DNA of 64,000 nucleotides from Pantoea sp. BAV 3049 (lineage in GTDB: Bacteria > Pseudomonadota > Gammaproteobacteria > Enterobacterales > Enterobacteriaceae), in NCBI RefSeq assembly GCF_009765445.1, contig NZ_WHOY01000031.1, positions 3,753,606 through 3,817,605 on the forward strand, given 5' to 3'. A model generated the notes under the pieces. It searched no databases, was not told where the DNA came from, and saw only the letters and a list, made by a program, of their open reading frames with translations. This document shows, piece by piece, positions 32,433 to 41,137 of this stretch. Both the position numbers and the translations under genes were made by a program. Numbering within the stretch: the stretch's first letter is position 1; each line of letters opens with the position of its first letter.

Positions 32433-32951
32433 TTACAGCGTGTCAGCCATTTCCGTCAGGATCTGCTCGCACCACTGCGCAATGCGCTCGTCAGTTGCTT
32501 CAAACTGATTGACGTCATCCAGCGCCAGGCCAACAAACTGGCGGCCATCTGCGGTCAGCGGTTTTTTGCTGGTGAACTCGTAACCTTCGTTAGGCCAGAA
32601 GCCGACAAACTTCACGCCCAGCGGAGCCAGCACGTCATGCAGCATACCCAGCGCATCCAGGAACCATTCGCTGTATTCGGCCTGATCGCCCATACCATAC
32701 AGTGCCACCACTTTACCGGTAAGATTCAGCGCAGGCAATTCGGTCCAGATGGCTTCCCAGTCCTCCTGCAGTTCGCCGAAGTCCCAGGTGGGAATGCCGA
32801 GGATCAGCATGTCGTACTGTTCCATCAGCTGCGGTGAGTCATCTTTCAGATTGTGTAGGGTGACGAGGTCTTCGCCGATGAAATCACGGATCTTCTCTGC
32901 TGCCATTTCGGTATAGCAGGTGCTGGAACCGTAAAAGAGACCAATATTCAT
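32433..32951 (-). CDS. fldB: Flavodoxin 2
   Basis: FldB is a small FMN electron carrier of the SoxRS response. It has 172 residues (173 in E. coli). The FMN phosphate loop GSSTCYTE is near residue 8-15, with the conserved [16 protein letters not shown] and [21 protein letters not shown]. It is divergent from xerD, as in E. coli. Confidence 0.96.
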   Translation of the reverse strand: MNIGLFYGSSTCYTEMAAEKIRDFIGEDLVTLHNLKDDSPQLMEQYDMLILGIPTWDFGELQEDWEAIWTELPALNLTGKVVALYGMGDQAEYSEWFLDALGMLHDVLAPLGVKFVGFWPNEGYEFTSKKPLTADGRQFVGLALDDVNQFEATDERIAQWCEQILTEMADTL

Positions 32952-33049
32952 ATCCGGTTAACTCATTGTGCATGGTGCAATGGCGCGGATTATATCAGAA
33001 TTGAACTTTGACGGCTTTTTTCGCCGCACGGGTGAACAAAGGGGATGAC

Positions 33050-33943
33050 GTGCAGGACAGCGACCTGATCGAACAGTTTCTTGATGCCTTATGGATTGAG
33101 CGCAACCTGGCGGAAAATACCGTGGCCTCTTATCGTCTTGATTTGATGTCGCTGGCGGGCTGGTTAGCCCACCATGAATCCGATCTTTTGCGGGTAGATA
33201 CGGTTGATTTGCAGGGCTTTCTGGCCGGACGTGTTGAGGGCGGCTATAAGGCTACCAGCTCGGCACGCCTGCTCAGCGCCATGCGTCGTCTGTTTCAGTA
33301 TCTCTACCGTGAGAAACTGCGTGAAGACGATCCCAGCGCGCTGCTCTCTTCTCCTAAACTGCCGCAGCGCCTGCCGAAAGACCTCAGTGAAGCGCAGATT
33401 GACCGCCTGCTGCAGGCACCGTCCACCGAAATTCCCCTTGAACTGCGCGATAAAGCGATGCTGGAGTTGCTGTATGCCACCGGCCTGCGCGTGACCGAAC
33501 TGGTCACCCTGACGCTGAGCAATGTCAGCCTTCGTCAGGGCGTGGTCCGGGTGATTGGTAAAGGCAACAAAGAACGGCTGGTGCCGCTGGGGGAAGAGGC
33601 GGTGCACTGGCTGGAGCAGTATATTGAGTATGGGCGGCCGTGGTTGCTCAATGGCCAGACCCTCGACGTGCTGTTTCCCAGTAACCGCGCGCAACAAATG
33701 ACCCGGCAAACTTTCTGGCATCGGATTAAACATTACGCCACACTGGCAGGGATCGACAGCGAGAAACTGTCCCCGCACGTGCTGCGCCATGCGTTTGCCA
33801 CTCATCTGCTGAACCACGGTGCCGATTTGCGCGTTGTCCAGATGCTGCTGGGGCACAGTGATTTGTCGACCACCCAGATTTATACGCACGTCGCCACCGA
33901 GCGGCTGCGTCAGTTACATCAACAGCATCACCCTCGCGCTTAG
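33050..33943 (+). CDS. xerD: Site-specific tyrosine recombinase XerD
   Basis: XerD acts with XerC at dif to resolve chromosome dimers under FtsK control. I start at the GTG at 33050, preceded by AAAGGGGATGAC, giving 297 residues (298 in E. coli). The longer TTG-led frame from 33008 lacks a good site. The N-terminal SAM-like domain is followed by the catalytic domain: Arg in ATGLRVTEL, Lys in GKGNKERLVPLG, HVLRH, GHSDLSTTQIYTH with the Tyr nucleophile near residue 278. It heads the xerD-dsbC-recJ-prfB-lysS cluster. Confidence 0.97.
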   Translation: MQDSDLIEQFLDALWIERNLAENTVASYRLDLMSLAGWLAHHESDLLRVDTVDLQGFLAGRVEGGYKATSSARLLSAMRRLFQYLYREKLREDDPSALLSSPKLPQRLPKDLSEAQIDRLLQAPSTEIPLELRDKAMLELLYATGLRVTELVTLTLSNVSLRQGVVRVIGKGNKERLVPLGEEAVHWLEQYIEYGRPWLLNGQTLDVLFPSNRAQQMTRQTFWHRIKHYATLAGIDSEKLSPHVLRHAFATHLLNHGADLRVVQMLLGHSDLSTTQIYTHVATERLRQLHQQHHPRA

Positions 33944-34023
33944 CGGGGCACTCTTTACAACAGCGTCTCCCGCGCCTGGCGCGAAGATTAAACGGCCCGA
34001 GAATGAGGCTTTAAGGACATTAA

Positions 34024-34725
34024 ATGAAGAAGCGTCACCTTTTGCTTTCCCTGCTGATAACGGCAGTCACCGGTTTTGCCCACGCTGATGATGCAGCCAT
34101 CCAGCAGTCACTGAAAAAGCTGGGCCTGCAGCAGATTGAGATCCAGCCTTCAACCCTGCCAGGCATGAAAACCGTGCTGACTGAAAGTGGCGTGCTGTAC
34201 ATCACCGAAGACGGTAAACAGTTTATTCAGGGGCCACTGTATGACGTAAGCGGCGGGCAGCCGGTTAACGTGACTAACAAGCTGCTGGAGAAAAAAGTGG
34301 ATGCGCTCAGTGACCAGATGATCGTGTATAAAGCGCCGAAAGAGCAGCATGTGATCACAGTGTTTACCGATATCACCTGTGGCTACTGCCGCAAGCTGCA
34401 CACCCAGATTGCCGACTACAACGCACTGGGCATCACCGTGCGCTACCTTGCCTTTCCACGGGAAGGCATGAACGGTCAGGTTGCCAAAGACATGAAATCA
34501 GTCTGGTGCGCAGCAGACCGCCGCAAAGCCTTTGATGCCGCGATGAAAGGCGAAGCCGTTGCTCCGGCAGACTGCAATATCGACCTGGCTCAGCACTATA
34601 AACTGGGTATTCTGTACGGTATTCAGGGTACGCCAGCTATTCTGCTGCAGAACGGCATGATGATCCCAGGCTACCAGGGGCCGCAGGAAATGAAGCAGAT
34701 GCTTGACAGCCAGAAGGGTGGCTGA
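34024..34725 (+). CDS. dsbC: Thiol:disulfide isomerase DsbC
   Basis: DsbC is the periplasmic disulfide isomerase kept reduced by DsbD. It has 233 residues with a signal peptide cleaved after FAHA near residue 21. An N-terminal dimerisation domain is followed by the thioredoxin domain with the active site ITCGYC (Cys119 and Cys122 of the precursor). The conserved cis-Pro lies in IQGTPAILL. It follows xerD, as in E. coli. Confidence 0.96.
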   Translation: MKKRHLLLSLLITAVTGFAHADDAAIQQSLKKLGLQQIEIQPSTLPGMKTVLTESGVLYITEDGKQFIQGPLYDVSGGQPVNVTNKLLEKKVDALSDQMIVYKAPKEQHVITVFTDITCGYCRKLHTQIADYNALGITVRYLAFPREGMNGQVAKDMKSVWCAADRRKAFDAAMKGEAVAPADCNIDLAQHYKLGILYGIQGTPAILLQNGMMIPGYQGPQEMKQMLDSQKGG

Positions 34726-34730
34726 GCGCA

Positions 34731-36449
34731 GTGAACAGTAAAACCGAACTCCGTCGCCGTGAGGCGGCGGAAGGCTGTAATCTTCCTGACGATCTACATC
34801 CTCTGCTTCGCCGCCTTTATCTGCACCGTGGTGTTCAACTGGCGACAGAGCTGGAGCGTGGGGCAAAAAACCTTCACGCTTTCCACTCCCTGGATGGCAT
34901 TGAGCGGGCGGCTGAAATTCTGCAGCAGGCCATTAGTGACAACCTGTGCATTATGATCGTCGGCGATTTTGACGCCGATGGTGCAACCAGTACGGCCCTG
35001 ACGGTACTGGCGCTGCGCAGCATGGGCGGACGTAACGTCAAATATCTGGTGCCAAATCGCTTTGATGATGGCTACGGTCTGAGTCCGGAAGTGGTCGGGC
35101 AGGCTGCCGCTCGTGGCGCTCAGTTGATCGTCACCGTGGATAACGGTATTTCCTCCCATGCTGGCGTCAGCCTCGCGCATGAGAAGGGCATTGCGGTGGT
35201 GATCACCGATCACCACCTGCCGGGCGAGACGCTGCCGGAGGCAGAGGCGATCGTTAATCCTAACCTTGACGGCTGCGAGTTCCCGTCGCGATCGCTGGCA
35301 GGCGTGGGCGTGGCTTTCTACCTGATGCTGGCACTGCGTGCCCGTCTGCGCGACAGCGGTGCAGAAACATTGCCCAATCTGGCTGAACTGCTGGATTTAG
35401 TGGCGTTGGGCACGGTGGCGGATGTGGTGCCGCTGGATGCCAATAACCGTATTTTGGTCTGGCAGGGGCTGAGCCGCATCCGCGCCGGGAAATGTCGTGC
35501 CGGGATCAAGGCACTCCTGGAAGTGGCGAACCGCGATGCCCGCCAGCTGGCTGCCAACGATTTGGGCTTTGCACTGGGGCCACGGCTGAACGCGGCCGGG
35601 CGACTGGACGATATGTCGGTCGGCGTGGCATTGCTGCTAAGTGAGGACATTGCGCAGGCCAGAATGCTGGCCAGCGAACTCGATGCGCTGAACCAGACGC
35701 GCAAAGAGATTGAGCAGGGCATGCAAACGGAGGCGCTGGCGCTGTGCGACAAACTTGAGAGCAGTAGCGAGGCGCTGCCGCTGGGCATTGCCATGTATCA
35801 TCCGGAGTGGCATCAGGGCGTGGTGGGCATTCTGGCTTCCCGGCTGAAAGAGCGTTTCCACCGACCGGTGATTGCTTTTGCTCCCTCGGGTGACGGCGTG
35901 CTGAAAGGTTCGGGACGCTCCATTGCCGGGCTGCACATGCGCGATGCGCTGGAAAGGCTGGACACGCTGAATCCTGGGCTGATGCTGAAGTTTGGCGGTC
36001 ATGCCATGGCGGCCGGTCTGTCACTGGAAGAAGCGAAGTTTGACGAGTTCCGCCAGCGCTTTGGCGACCTGGTCGGCGAGTGGCTGGATGCGGAATCACT
36101 GCAGGGCGTGATCTGGTCAGACGGCGAGCTGATGGCGCAGGAGTTGACGCTGCCAACAGCTGAACTGCTGCGGGAAGCCGGGCCGTGGGGCCAGTCCTTT
36201 CCGGAGCCGCAGTTTGACGGCAAGTTCAAACTGATCCAGCAGCGCCTGGTGGGGGAACGTCATCTGAAGGTGATGATCGAACCACTGGGTGGCGGACCGC
36301 TGCTCGACGGCATCGCTTTCAACATCGACACCGCACTGTGGCCTGACCCAAGCGTGAAGCAGGTTGAGCTGGCCTATAAGTTGGATATCAACGAGTTTCG
36401 CGGCAACCGCAGCGTGCAGCTGATCATCGACCACCTCTGGCCGCTGTAA
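34731..36449 (+). CDS. recJ: Single-strand-specific 5'-3' exonuclease RecJ
   Basis: RecJ is the DHH-family exonuclease of the RecF and mismatch repair pathways. It has 572 residues (577 in E. coli) with a GTG start, five bases after dsbC. Metal-binding motifs are GDFDADGATS near residue 78-87, TVDNGISS, TDHHLPG with DHH at 160-162, and in the DHHA1 domain GGHAMAAGLS. It overlaps no neighbour but shares the operon. Confidence 0.97.
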   Translation: MNSKTELRRREAAEGCNLPDDLHPLLRRLYLHRGVQLATELERGAKNLHAFHSLDGIERAAEILQQAISDNLCIMIVGDFDADGATSTALTVLALRSMGGRNVKYLVPNRFDDGYGLSPEVVGQAAARGAQLIVTVDNGISSHAGVSLAHEKGIAVVITDHHLPGETLPEAEAIVNPNLDGCEFPSRSLAGVGVAFYLMLALRARLRDSGAETLPNLAELLDLVALGTVADVVPLDANNRILVWQGLSRIRAGKCRAGIKALLEVANRDARQLAANDLGFALGPRLNAAGRLDDMSVGVALLLSEDIAQARMLASELDALNQTRKEIEQGMQTEALALCDKLESSSEALPLGIAMYHPEWHQGVVGILASRLKERFHRPVIAFAPSGDGVLKGSGRSIAGLHMRDALERLDTLNPGLMLKFGGHAMAAGLSLEEAKFDEFRQRFGDLVGEWLDAESLQGVIWSDGELMAQELTLPTAELLREAGPWGQSFPEPQFDGKFKLIQQRLVGERHLKVMIEPLGGGPLLDGIAFNIDTALWPDPSVKQVELAYKLDINEFRGNRSVQLIIDHLWPL

Positions 36450-36511
36450 TCCGCCCACATTTTCAGTTAAACTGCTGAGTTACATTCAGGCCCCTGGAAG
36501 AATCAAAAATC

Positions 36512-37610
36512 ATGTTTGAAATTAATCCTGTTAAGAACCGGATTCAGGATCTCTCTGAGCGCAGCGGCGTTCTCAGGGGGTATCTTTGACTACGATGCCA
36601 AGAAAGAACGTTTAGAAGAAGTTAACGCCGAGCTGGAACAGCCGGACGTGTGGAATGAACCTGACCGCGCCCAGGCGCTGGGCAAAGAGCGTTCCTCACT
36701 GGAAGCCATTGTCGCCACGCTGGATCAGATGAGTCAGGGACTGGAAGACGTTTCTGGCCTGCTCGAACTGGCCGTTGAAGCCGACGATGAAGACACCTTC
36801 AACGAAGCGGTGGCTGAGCTGGACGTGCTGGAGAAAAAGCTCGGTGAGCTGGAATTCCGCCGCATGTTCTCCGGCGAGTATGACAGCGCTGACTGCTACG
36901 TGGATATTCAGGCCGGTTCCGGCGGCACTGAAGCTCAGGACTGGGCCAGCATGCTGGTGCGTATGTACCTGCGTTGGGCCGAAGCAAAAGGCTTCAAAAC
37001 CGAAATTATCGAAGAGTCTGAAGGTGACGTTGCGGGCACCAAGTCTGCCACGCTGCGCATCATGGGCGACTATGCCTTTGGCTGGCTGCGTACCGAAACC
37101 GGCGTGCATCGTCTGGTACGTAAGAGCCCGTTCGACTCCGGCGGCCGTCGTCACACCTCGTTCAGCTCCGCGTTTATCTATCCGGAAGTGGACGAAGATA
37201 TTGATATCGAGATCAACCCGGCCGACCTGCGTATTGACGTTTACCGCGCCTCTGGTGCCGGTGGTCAGCACGTTAACCGAACCGAATCTGCGGTCCGTAT
37301 TACCCACATCCCGACCAATACCGTGACGCAGTGTCAGAATGACCGTTCTCAGCACAAAAACAAAGACCAGGCGATGAAGCAGATGAAGGCGAAGCTGTAC
37401 GAACTGGAAATGCAGAAGAAAAACGCTGAGAAACAGGCGCTGGAAGATAACAAATCCGATATCGGCTGGGGCAGCCAAATCCGTTCTTACGTGCTGGATG
37501 ACTCCCGCATCAAGGATCTGCGCACCGGTGTGGAAACCCGTAATACCCAGGCGGTGCTGGATGGCGATCTGGACCGATTTATTGAAGCAAGTTTGAAAGC
37601 AGGGCTATAA
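36512..37610 (+). CDS. prfB: Peptide chain release factor 2, with programmed +1 frameshift
   Basis: RF2 recognises UAA and UGA. The first frame runs from the ATG at 36512 for 25 codons to the in-frame TGA at 36587-36589. Translation continues by a +1 shift to GAC at 36588, giving a 365-residue protein, as in E. coli. The stop-recognition motif SPF (KSPFDSGG) and the peptidyl-release motif GGQ (GAGGQHVNR) are present. The gene should be annotated as a joined CDS, 36512-36586 plus 36588-37610. It is followed nine bases later by lysS. Confidence 0.97.
36575..36590 (+). promoter_or_regulatory. Autoregulatory +1 frameshift signal of prfB
   Basis: The internal Shine-Dalgarno-like AGGGGG lies three bases before the slippery CTT-TGA-C. 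When RF2 is scarce, the ribosome pauses at UGA and tRNA-Leu slips from CUU to UUU. This arrangement is the same as in E. coli prfB. Confidence 0.97.
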
Positions 37611-37619
37611 GGAACTGAC

Positions 37620-39140
37620 ATGTCTGAACAACAACCGCAAAGCGCTGATGCCGCACTTGAGCTGAATAACGAACTGAAAGCGCGTCGCGAAAAGCTCAGC
37701 GCGCTGCGTGAAAACGGCGTGGCATTTCCGAATGACTTCCGCCGCGACAGCCTTTCAGATCGACTGCATGCTGATTACGATGCCAAAGAAAATGAAGAGC
37801 TGGAAGAGCTGGGTGTTGAGGTCAGTGTTGCCGGTCGTATGATGACCCGCCGTATCATGGGCAAAGCCTCTTTCGTGACTTTGCAGGACGTCGGCGGCCG
37901 CATCCAGCTGTACGTTTCCCGCGATGATTTGGCTGAGGGCATCTACAACGAGCAGTTCAAAAAGTGGGATCTTGGCGATATCGTCGGTGCCCGCGGAAAG
38001 CTGTTTAAAACCAAAACTGGCGAGTTGTCCATTCACTGCAACGAACTGCGCCTGTTGACCAAAGCCCTGCGCCCGCTGCCGGATAAATTCCACGGCCTGG
38101 CCGACCAGGAAACCCGTTACCGTCAGCGCTATCTTGATCTGATCTCTAACGACGAATCCCGCAACACCTTCAAAATTCGTTCGCAGATCATGGCGGGTAT
38201 CCGCCGCTTTATGGTCGGTCGTGATTTTATGGAAGTTGAAACGCCAATGATGCAGGTGATCCCTGGCGGTGCATCAGCCCGTCCGTTTATCACCCATCAC
38301 AATGCGCTGGATATCGACATGTATCTGCGTATCGCCCCGGAACTGTACCTGAAGCGTCTGGTGGTTGGTGGCTTCGATCGTGTGTTTGAAATCAACCGTA
38401 ACTTCCGTAACGAAGGTATTTCGCCGCGCCATAACCCTGAGTTCACCATGATGGAACTCTATATGGCGTATGCGGATTACAAGGATCTGATCGAGCTGAC
38501 CGAAAGCCTGTTCCGCACGCTGGCGCAGGATGTGCTGGGTAATACGGTGGTGCCTTACGGTGAGCAGGAGTTCGACTTCGGCAAGCCGTTTGAGAAGCTG
38601 ACGATGAAAGAAGCGATTCTGAAATATCGTCCGGAAACCAACCTCGCCGACCTCGACGAGTTTGATAAAGCGGCAGCCATTGCGCAGTCACTGGGCATCA
38701 AAATCGAGAAGAGCTGGGGCCTGGGCCGCATCGTGACCGAGATCTTCGAAGAGACGGCGGAAAGCCATCTGATCCAGCCAACCTTCATCACCGAATACCC
38801 GGCTGAAGTGTCACCGCTGGCTCGTCGTAACGACCACAATCCGGAAATCACCGACCGCTTTGAGTTCTTTATCGGCGGCCGTGAAATCGGTAACGGCTTC
38901 TCCGAGCTGAACGATGCGCAGGATCAGGCTGAGCGTTTCCTGCAGCAGGTCAATGCCAAAGATGCCGGGGATGACGAAGCGATGTTCTACGACGAAGACT
39001 ACGTGACGGCGCTTGAGCATGGTCTGCCACCTACGGCGGGCCTCGGCATCGGTATCGACCGCATGGTAATGCTGTTTACCAACAGCCACACTATCCGCGA
39101 CGTGATCCTGTTCCCGGCACTGCGTCCATCCGGTAAGTAA
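37620..39140 (+). CDS. lysS: Lysyl-tRNA synthetase (class II)
   Basis: LysS charges tRNA-Lys. It has 506 residues (505 in E. coli). The N-terminal OB-fold anticodon-binding domain ([21 protein letters not shown]) is followed by the class II catalytic core: motif 1 around FMEVETPMM, motif 2 around [19 protein letters not shown] near residue 262-280, and motif 3 [12 protein letters not shown] near residue 475-486. It ends the operon. Confidence 0.98.
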   Translation: MSEQQPQSADAALELNNELKARREKLSALRENGVAFPNDFRRDSLSDRLHADYDAKENEELEELGVEVSVAGRMMTRRIMGKASFVTLQDVGGRIQLYVSRDDLAEGIYNEQFKKWDLGDIVGARGKLFKTKTGELSIHCNELRLLTKALRPLPDKFHGLADQETRYRQRYLDLISNDESRNTFKIRSQIMAGIRRFMVGRDFMEVETPMMQVIPGGASARPFITHHNALDIDMYLRIAPELYLKRLVVGGFDRVFEINRNFRNEGISPRHNPEFTMMELYMAYADYKDLIELTESLFRTLAQDVLGNTVVPYGEQEFDFGKPFEKLTMKEAILKYRPETNLADLDEFDKAAAIAQSLGIKIEKSWGLGRIVTEIFEETAESHLIQPTFITEYPAEVSPLARRNDHNPEITDRFEFFIGGREIGNGFSELNDAQDQAERFLQQVNAKDAGDDEAMFYDEDYVTALEHGLPPTAGLGIGIDRMVMLFTNSHTIRDVILFPALRPSGK

Positions 39141-39193
39141 TCCTCTCCCTGCTGGTGCCGGTGCAAAAAATACGGGTGCTGGCTGGTGGAGGC

Positions 39194-39224
39194 GTAAAAA
39201 AGGAGCGAATGTCATTCGCTCCTT
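39194..39224 (-). terminator. Terminator hairpin downstream of lysS, strongest on the minus strand
   Basis: AAGGAGCGAAT (39200-39210) and ATTCGCTCCTT (39214-39224) form a perfect 11-bp stem. On the minus strand it is followed by TTTTTT, a classical intrinsic terminator; on the plus strand only TT follows. It would stop leftward transcription coming from the luxR side before it runs into lysS, and may also help end lysS transcripts. Confidence 0.75.
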
Positions 39225-39494
39225 CAACGCAATTATTCCCTGCATATTTCCCATATCCCTGTTAATTCAGTAGTCTGGAATTCTCTTTCAGACGGGGTTC
39301 ATGCTGACTGAAAAAATCCCTGTAACTTTTCTCTCTTCCCTGAGCTATAAGTATTTTTTATATCGTTTTTTAAAATCTTACTACCGTTTATTGACGCTTA
39401 ATAATATCATCCTCCCGTCTCGGCATAATGACCGGAGAACTTCGCCTGTGTTCTCAGATAGTTTCACTTATCTAAATTAAACACAGGTAACATT
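39225..39494 (+). promoter_or_regulatory. A+T-rich promoter and structured leader of luxI
   Basis: This 270-bp region is visibly richer in A and T than its flanks. Just before luxI, CCTGTGTT (39445-39452) can pair perfectly with AACACAGG (39480-39487), enclosing a second 5-bp stem AGATA/TATCT (39456-39460 with 39469-39473). The last AGG of the outer arm is the luxI ribosome binding site. The CCTGT/ACAGG ends also resemble lux-box half-sites, but no standard 20-bp lux box was found. Confidence 0.5.
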
Positions 39495-40139
39495 ATGCTT
39501 AATATTTATTGTTCTAATTACTCAACTTTAGATTGCAAAAAATCAGAAGATATTTTTATCTTGAGGAAAAATATATTTAAAGACAGGCTTCAGTGGGCAG
39601 TAAACTGCACGGGTGGAATGGAAACTGATGAGTTTGATAATGAAAATACAAAATACATTTATGGGGTGAAAGATGAGAAGGTAATATGCGGTAGTCGAAT
39701 TATTGAAATGCGGAATAAAAATATGCTTGTCGATACCTTCTCCTCTTTTTTCGATAAGGTTGATATTCCTGAAGGTAACTATATTGAATCCACTCGTTTT
39801 TTTGTCGATAAAAAAAGAGCTAAAACTTTAGCGGGGCCACGCTTCCCCGTAACGAAGGTTTTATTTCTGTCCCTGATAAACTTTGCAAGACAGAATCAAT
39901 ATGATGGCATTATTGCCGTAGCCAGCCATCCTATGATGCAAATTATCAGGAATTCAGGTTGGCGTATTACGCTGCTGGAAACGGGCCAGTCAGAGAAAGA
40001 AGAGCCGGTGTATCTGGTTTTGGGGCATGTCGATGATGAAAGCCAGCAGGCACTGAAGGCAAAAATTATCGGGGAAGAGGGCAGTCTGAATGAGGATCTC
40101 CTGAATCGCTGGCCATTGTCTGAAGAAGCTTTTTCATAA
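39495..40139 (+). CDS. LuxI-family acyl-homoserine lactone synthase
   Basis: This 214-residue protein makes an N-acyl-homoserine lactone signal from SAM and acyl-ACP. It carries the invariant residues of the LuxI/EsaI family at nearly identical positions: Arg24 and Phe28 (LRKNIF), Trp34, Asp45 and Asp48 (TDEFD), Arg68 (GSRII), Glu98 and Arg101 (ESTRFFVD). At the position of EsaI Thr140, which favours 3-oxo acyl chains, it has Ala141 (IAVAS), so an unsubstituted acyl chain is expected. It converges on the luxR gene with only four bases between the stops. Codon use is A/T-rich compared with lysS, which suggests separate ancestry. Confidence 0.92.
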   Translation: MLNIYCSNYSTLDCKKSEDIFILRKNIFKDRLQWAVNCTGGMETDEFDNENTKYIYGVKDEKVICGSRIIEMRNKNMLVDTFSSFFDKVDIPEGNYIESTRFFVDKKRAKTLAGPRFPVTKVLFLSLINFARQNQYDGIIAVASHPMMQIIRNSGWRITLLETGQSEKEEPVYLVLGHVDDESQQALKAKIIGEEGSLNEDLLNRWPLSEEAFS

Positions 40140-40143
40140 TTAA

Positions 40144-40860
40144 CTAACTGACGGGTTTAACCAGGTGAAGCTCCATGCCGAGACGCACTGCATGCCTGGC
40201 ATTTGTCACACCCAGCTTCCTGACAATGTTCGACATGTGAAATTTTACCGTGGTCGTTTTTATTCCCAGAATCATTCCGGTTTCCGCATAGGTTTTTCCG
40301 ACGCTGGCCCAATAAAGAATTTCGTTTTCCCGCTCAGTAAACAGGTTCCTGTTGGATGAAGTTGATTCACTTTTTTTCGAGAGCAGGGTGAGTGCCAGAT
40401 ACTCTTCATGAACGGCAGCGAGTAATAAATTTAAAATCCCTTTATTAAGGTTAATGCACTGTTCTACTTCATCTTTTTTACTGGGGTCAATGATCAAAGA
40501 GAGCGTGGCCATATTGTTTTTATAATCATGCAAAACAAAGGTATAGCCATTTATTACGCTGAAAAGCCTGGCCTTTTCGAAAATGCTGGAAAAGAACGGT
40601 TCATTACCGATGGTGATTTTTTCATCCCATGAAAAAGGTGTCAGCCGGTTTAGTGCAGTGATAACAACCGGATCGGTAAACTGCAGGTTATTATCCTGAT
40701 AAAGTTTCACCCATTCAGCCGGATAATTAGTCGCGTGCTGAATAATCGACATATTGTTTTTTGATATAACAACGTATGCCCAGGTGAAACTTCCCAGTTC
40801 ACCTAACCTGGTTTCAAGATGTTTTTTGATAACACTGCTGACATAAAGTTCCTTTTCCAT
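40144..40860 (-). CDS. LuxR-family quorum-sensing regulator
   Basis: This 238-residue protein has an N-terminal autoinducer-binding domain with all six signature residues: Trp50, Tyr54, Asp63, Pro64, Trp78 and Gly105. The C-terminal LuxR helix-turn-helix (TERENEILYWASVGKTYAE, then TTTVKFHMSNIVRKLGV) spans about residues 174-235. A Lys/Ser/Glu-rich linker lies between them. The convergent layout with luxI is that of EsaI/EsaR-type pairs, whose regulators often repress in the absence of signal; whether this one does is inference. Start 40860 has GGAG ten bases upstream; a 10-codon extension is less likely. Confidence 0.92.
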   Translation of the reverse strand: MEKELYVSSVIKKHLETRLGELGSFTWAYVVISKNNMSIIQHATNYPAEWVKLYQDNNLQFTDPVVITALNRLTPFSWDEKITIGNEPFFSSIFEKARLFSVINGYTFVLHDYKNNMATLSLIIDPSKKDEVEQCINLNKGILNLLLAAVHEEYLALTLLSKKSESTSSNRNLFTERENEILYWASVGKTYAETGMILGIKTTTVKFHMSNIVRKLGVTNARHAVRLGMELHLVKPVS

Positions 40861-40969
40861 AACGGCATATCTCCCGGTGATCCAGTGCATTCTGCGGTGC
40901 GGCAGTTGCTGTGTTAAACCTGTGACAAGGTGATTTGCCCTGTCAAAGCTGATGCAAAAAAAGATATTT

Positions 40970-41000
40970 GTACTTTTTTTCTTCCGATATGAAAAAGTAC
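40970..41000. repeat. Inverted repeat upstream of luxR
   Basis: GTACTTTTT (40970-40978) and AAAAAGTAC (40992-41000) are perfect 9-bp inverted arms around a 13-nt loop, about 110 bp before the luxR start. It could be an operator or a hairpin ending transcripts from the chemoreceptor gene. Confidence 0.5.
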
Positions 41001-41052
41001 CGTTTTACGCCTCCTCTTGCAACTCTGTGGACACTTTGGGGAGATGAGATGC

Positions 41053-41078
41053 AAAATCAGGCCCCTGAGCCTGATTTT
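41053..41078 (-). terminator. Probable terminator of the chemoreceptor gene
   Basis: AAAATCAGGC and GCCTGATTTT form a perfect 10-bp stem with a 6-nt loop, 60 bp after the stop of the minus-strand chemoreceptor gene. The T-run is inside the stem arm (TTTT), so it could work in both directions. Confidence 0.65.
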
Positions 41079-41137
41079 GATCTTCAACCTCAGCCATCTT
41101 TTGCCGGTGGCTGAGTGTTCCTGCTGCCCTGTGTGAT

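Noticed and set aside
32012-32508. sdhE/ygfX as a toxin-antitoxin module
   Set aside because: The pair was once proposed as such in E. coli, but the sequence supports the flavinylation factor SdhE. I see no reason for a new toxin claim.
34498-34866. 122-codon frame antisense to the dsbC/recJ junction
   Set aside because: It covers two conserved plus-strand genes and shows no independent signal.
36516-37610. Single-frame prfB starting from an alternative codon at 36516
   Set aside because: The N-terminal sequence in that frame does not match RF2, whereas the frame from 36512 plus the canonical +1 shift does.
39250-39480. Classical 20-bp lux box before luxI
   Set aside because: Several CCTGT half-sites exist, but none has a matching second half at the proper distance.
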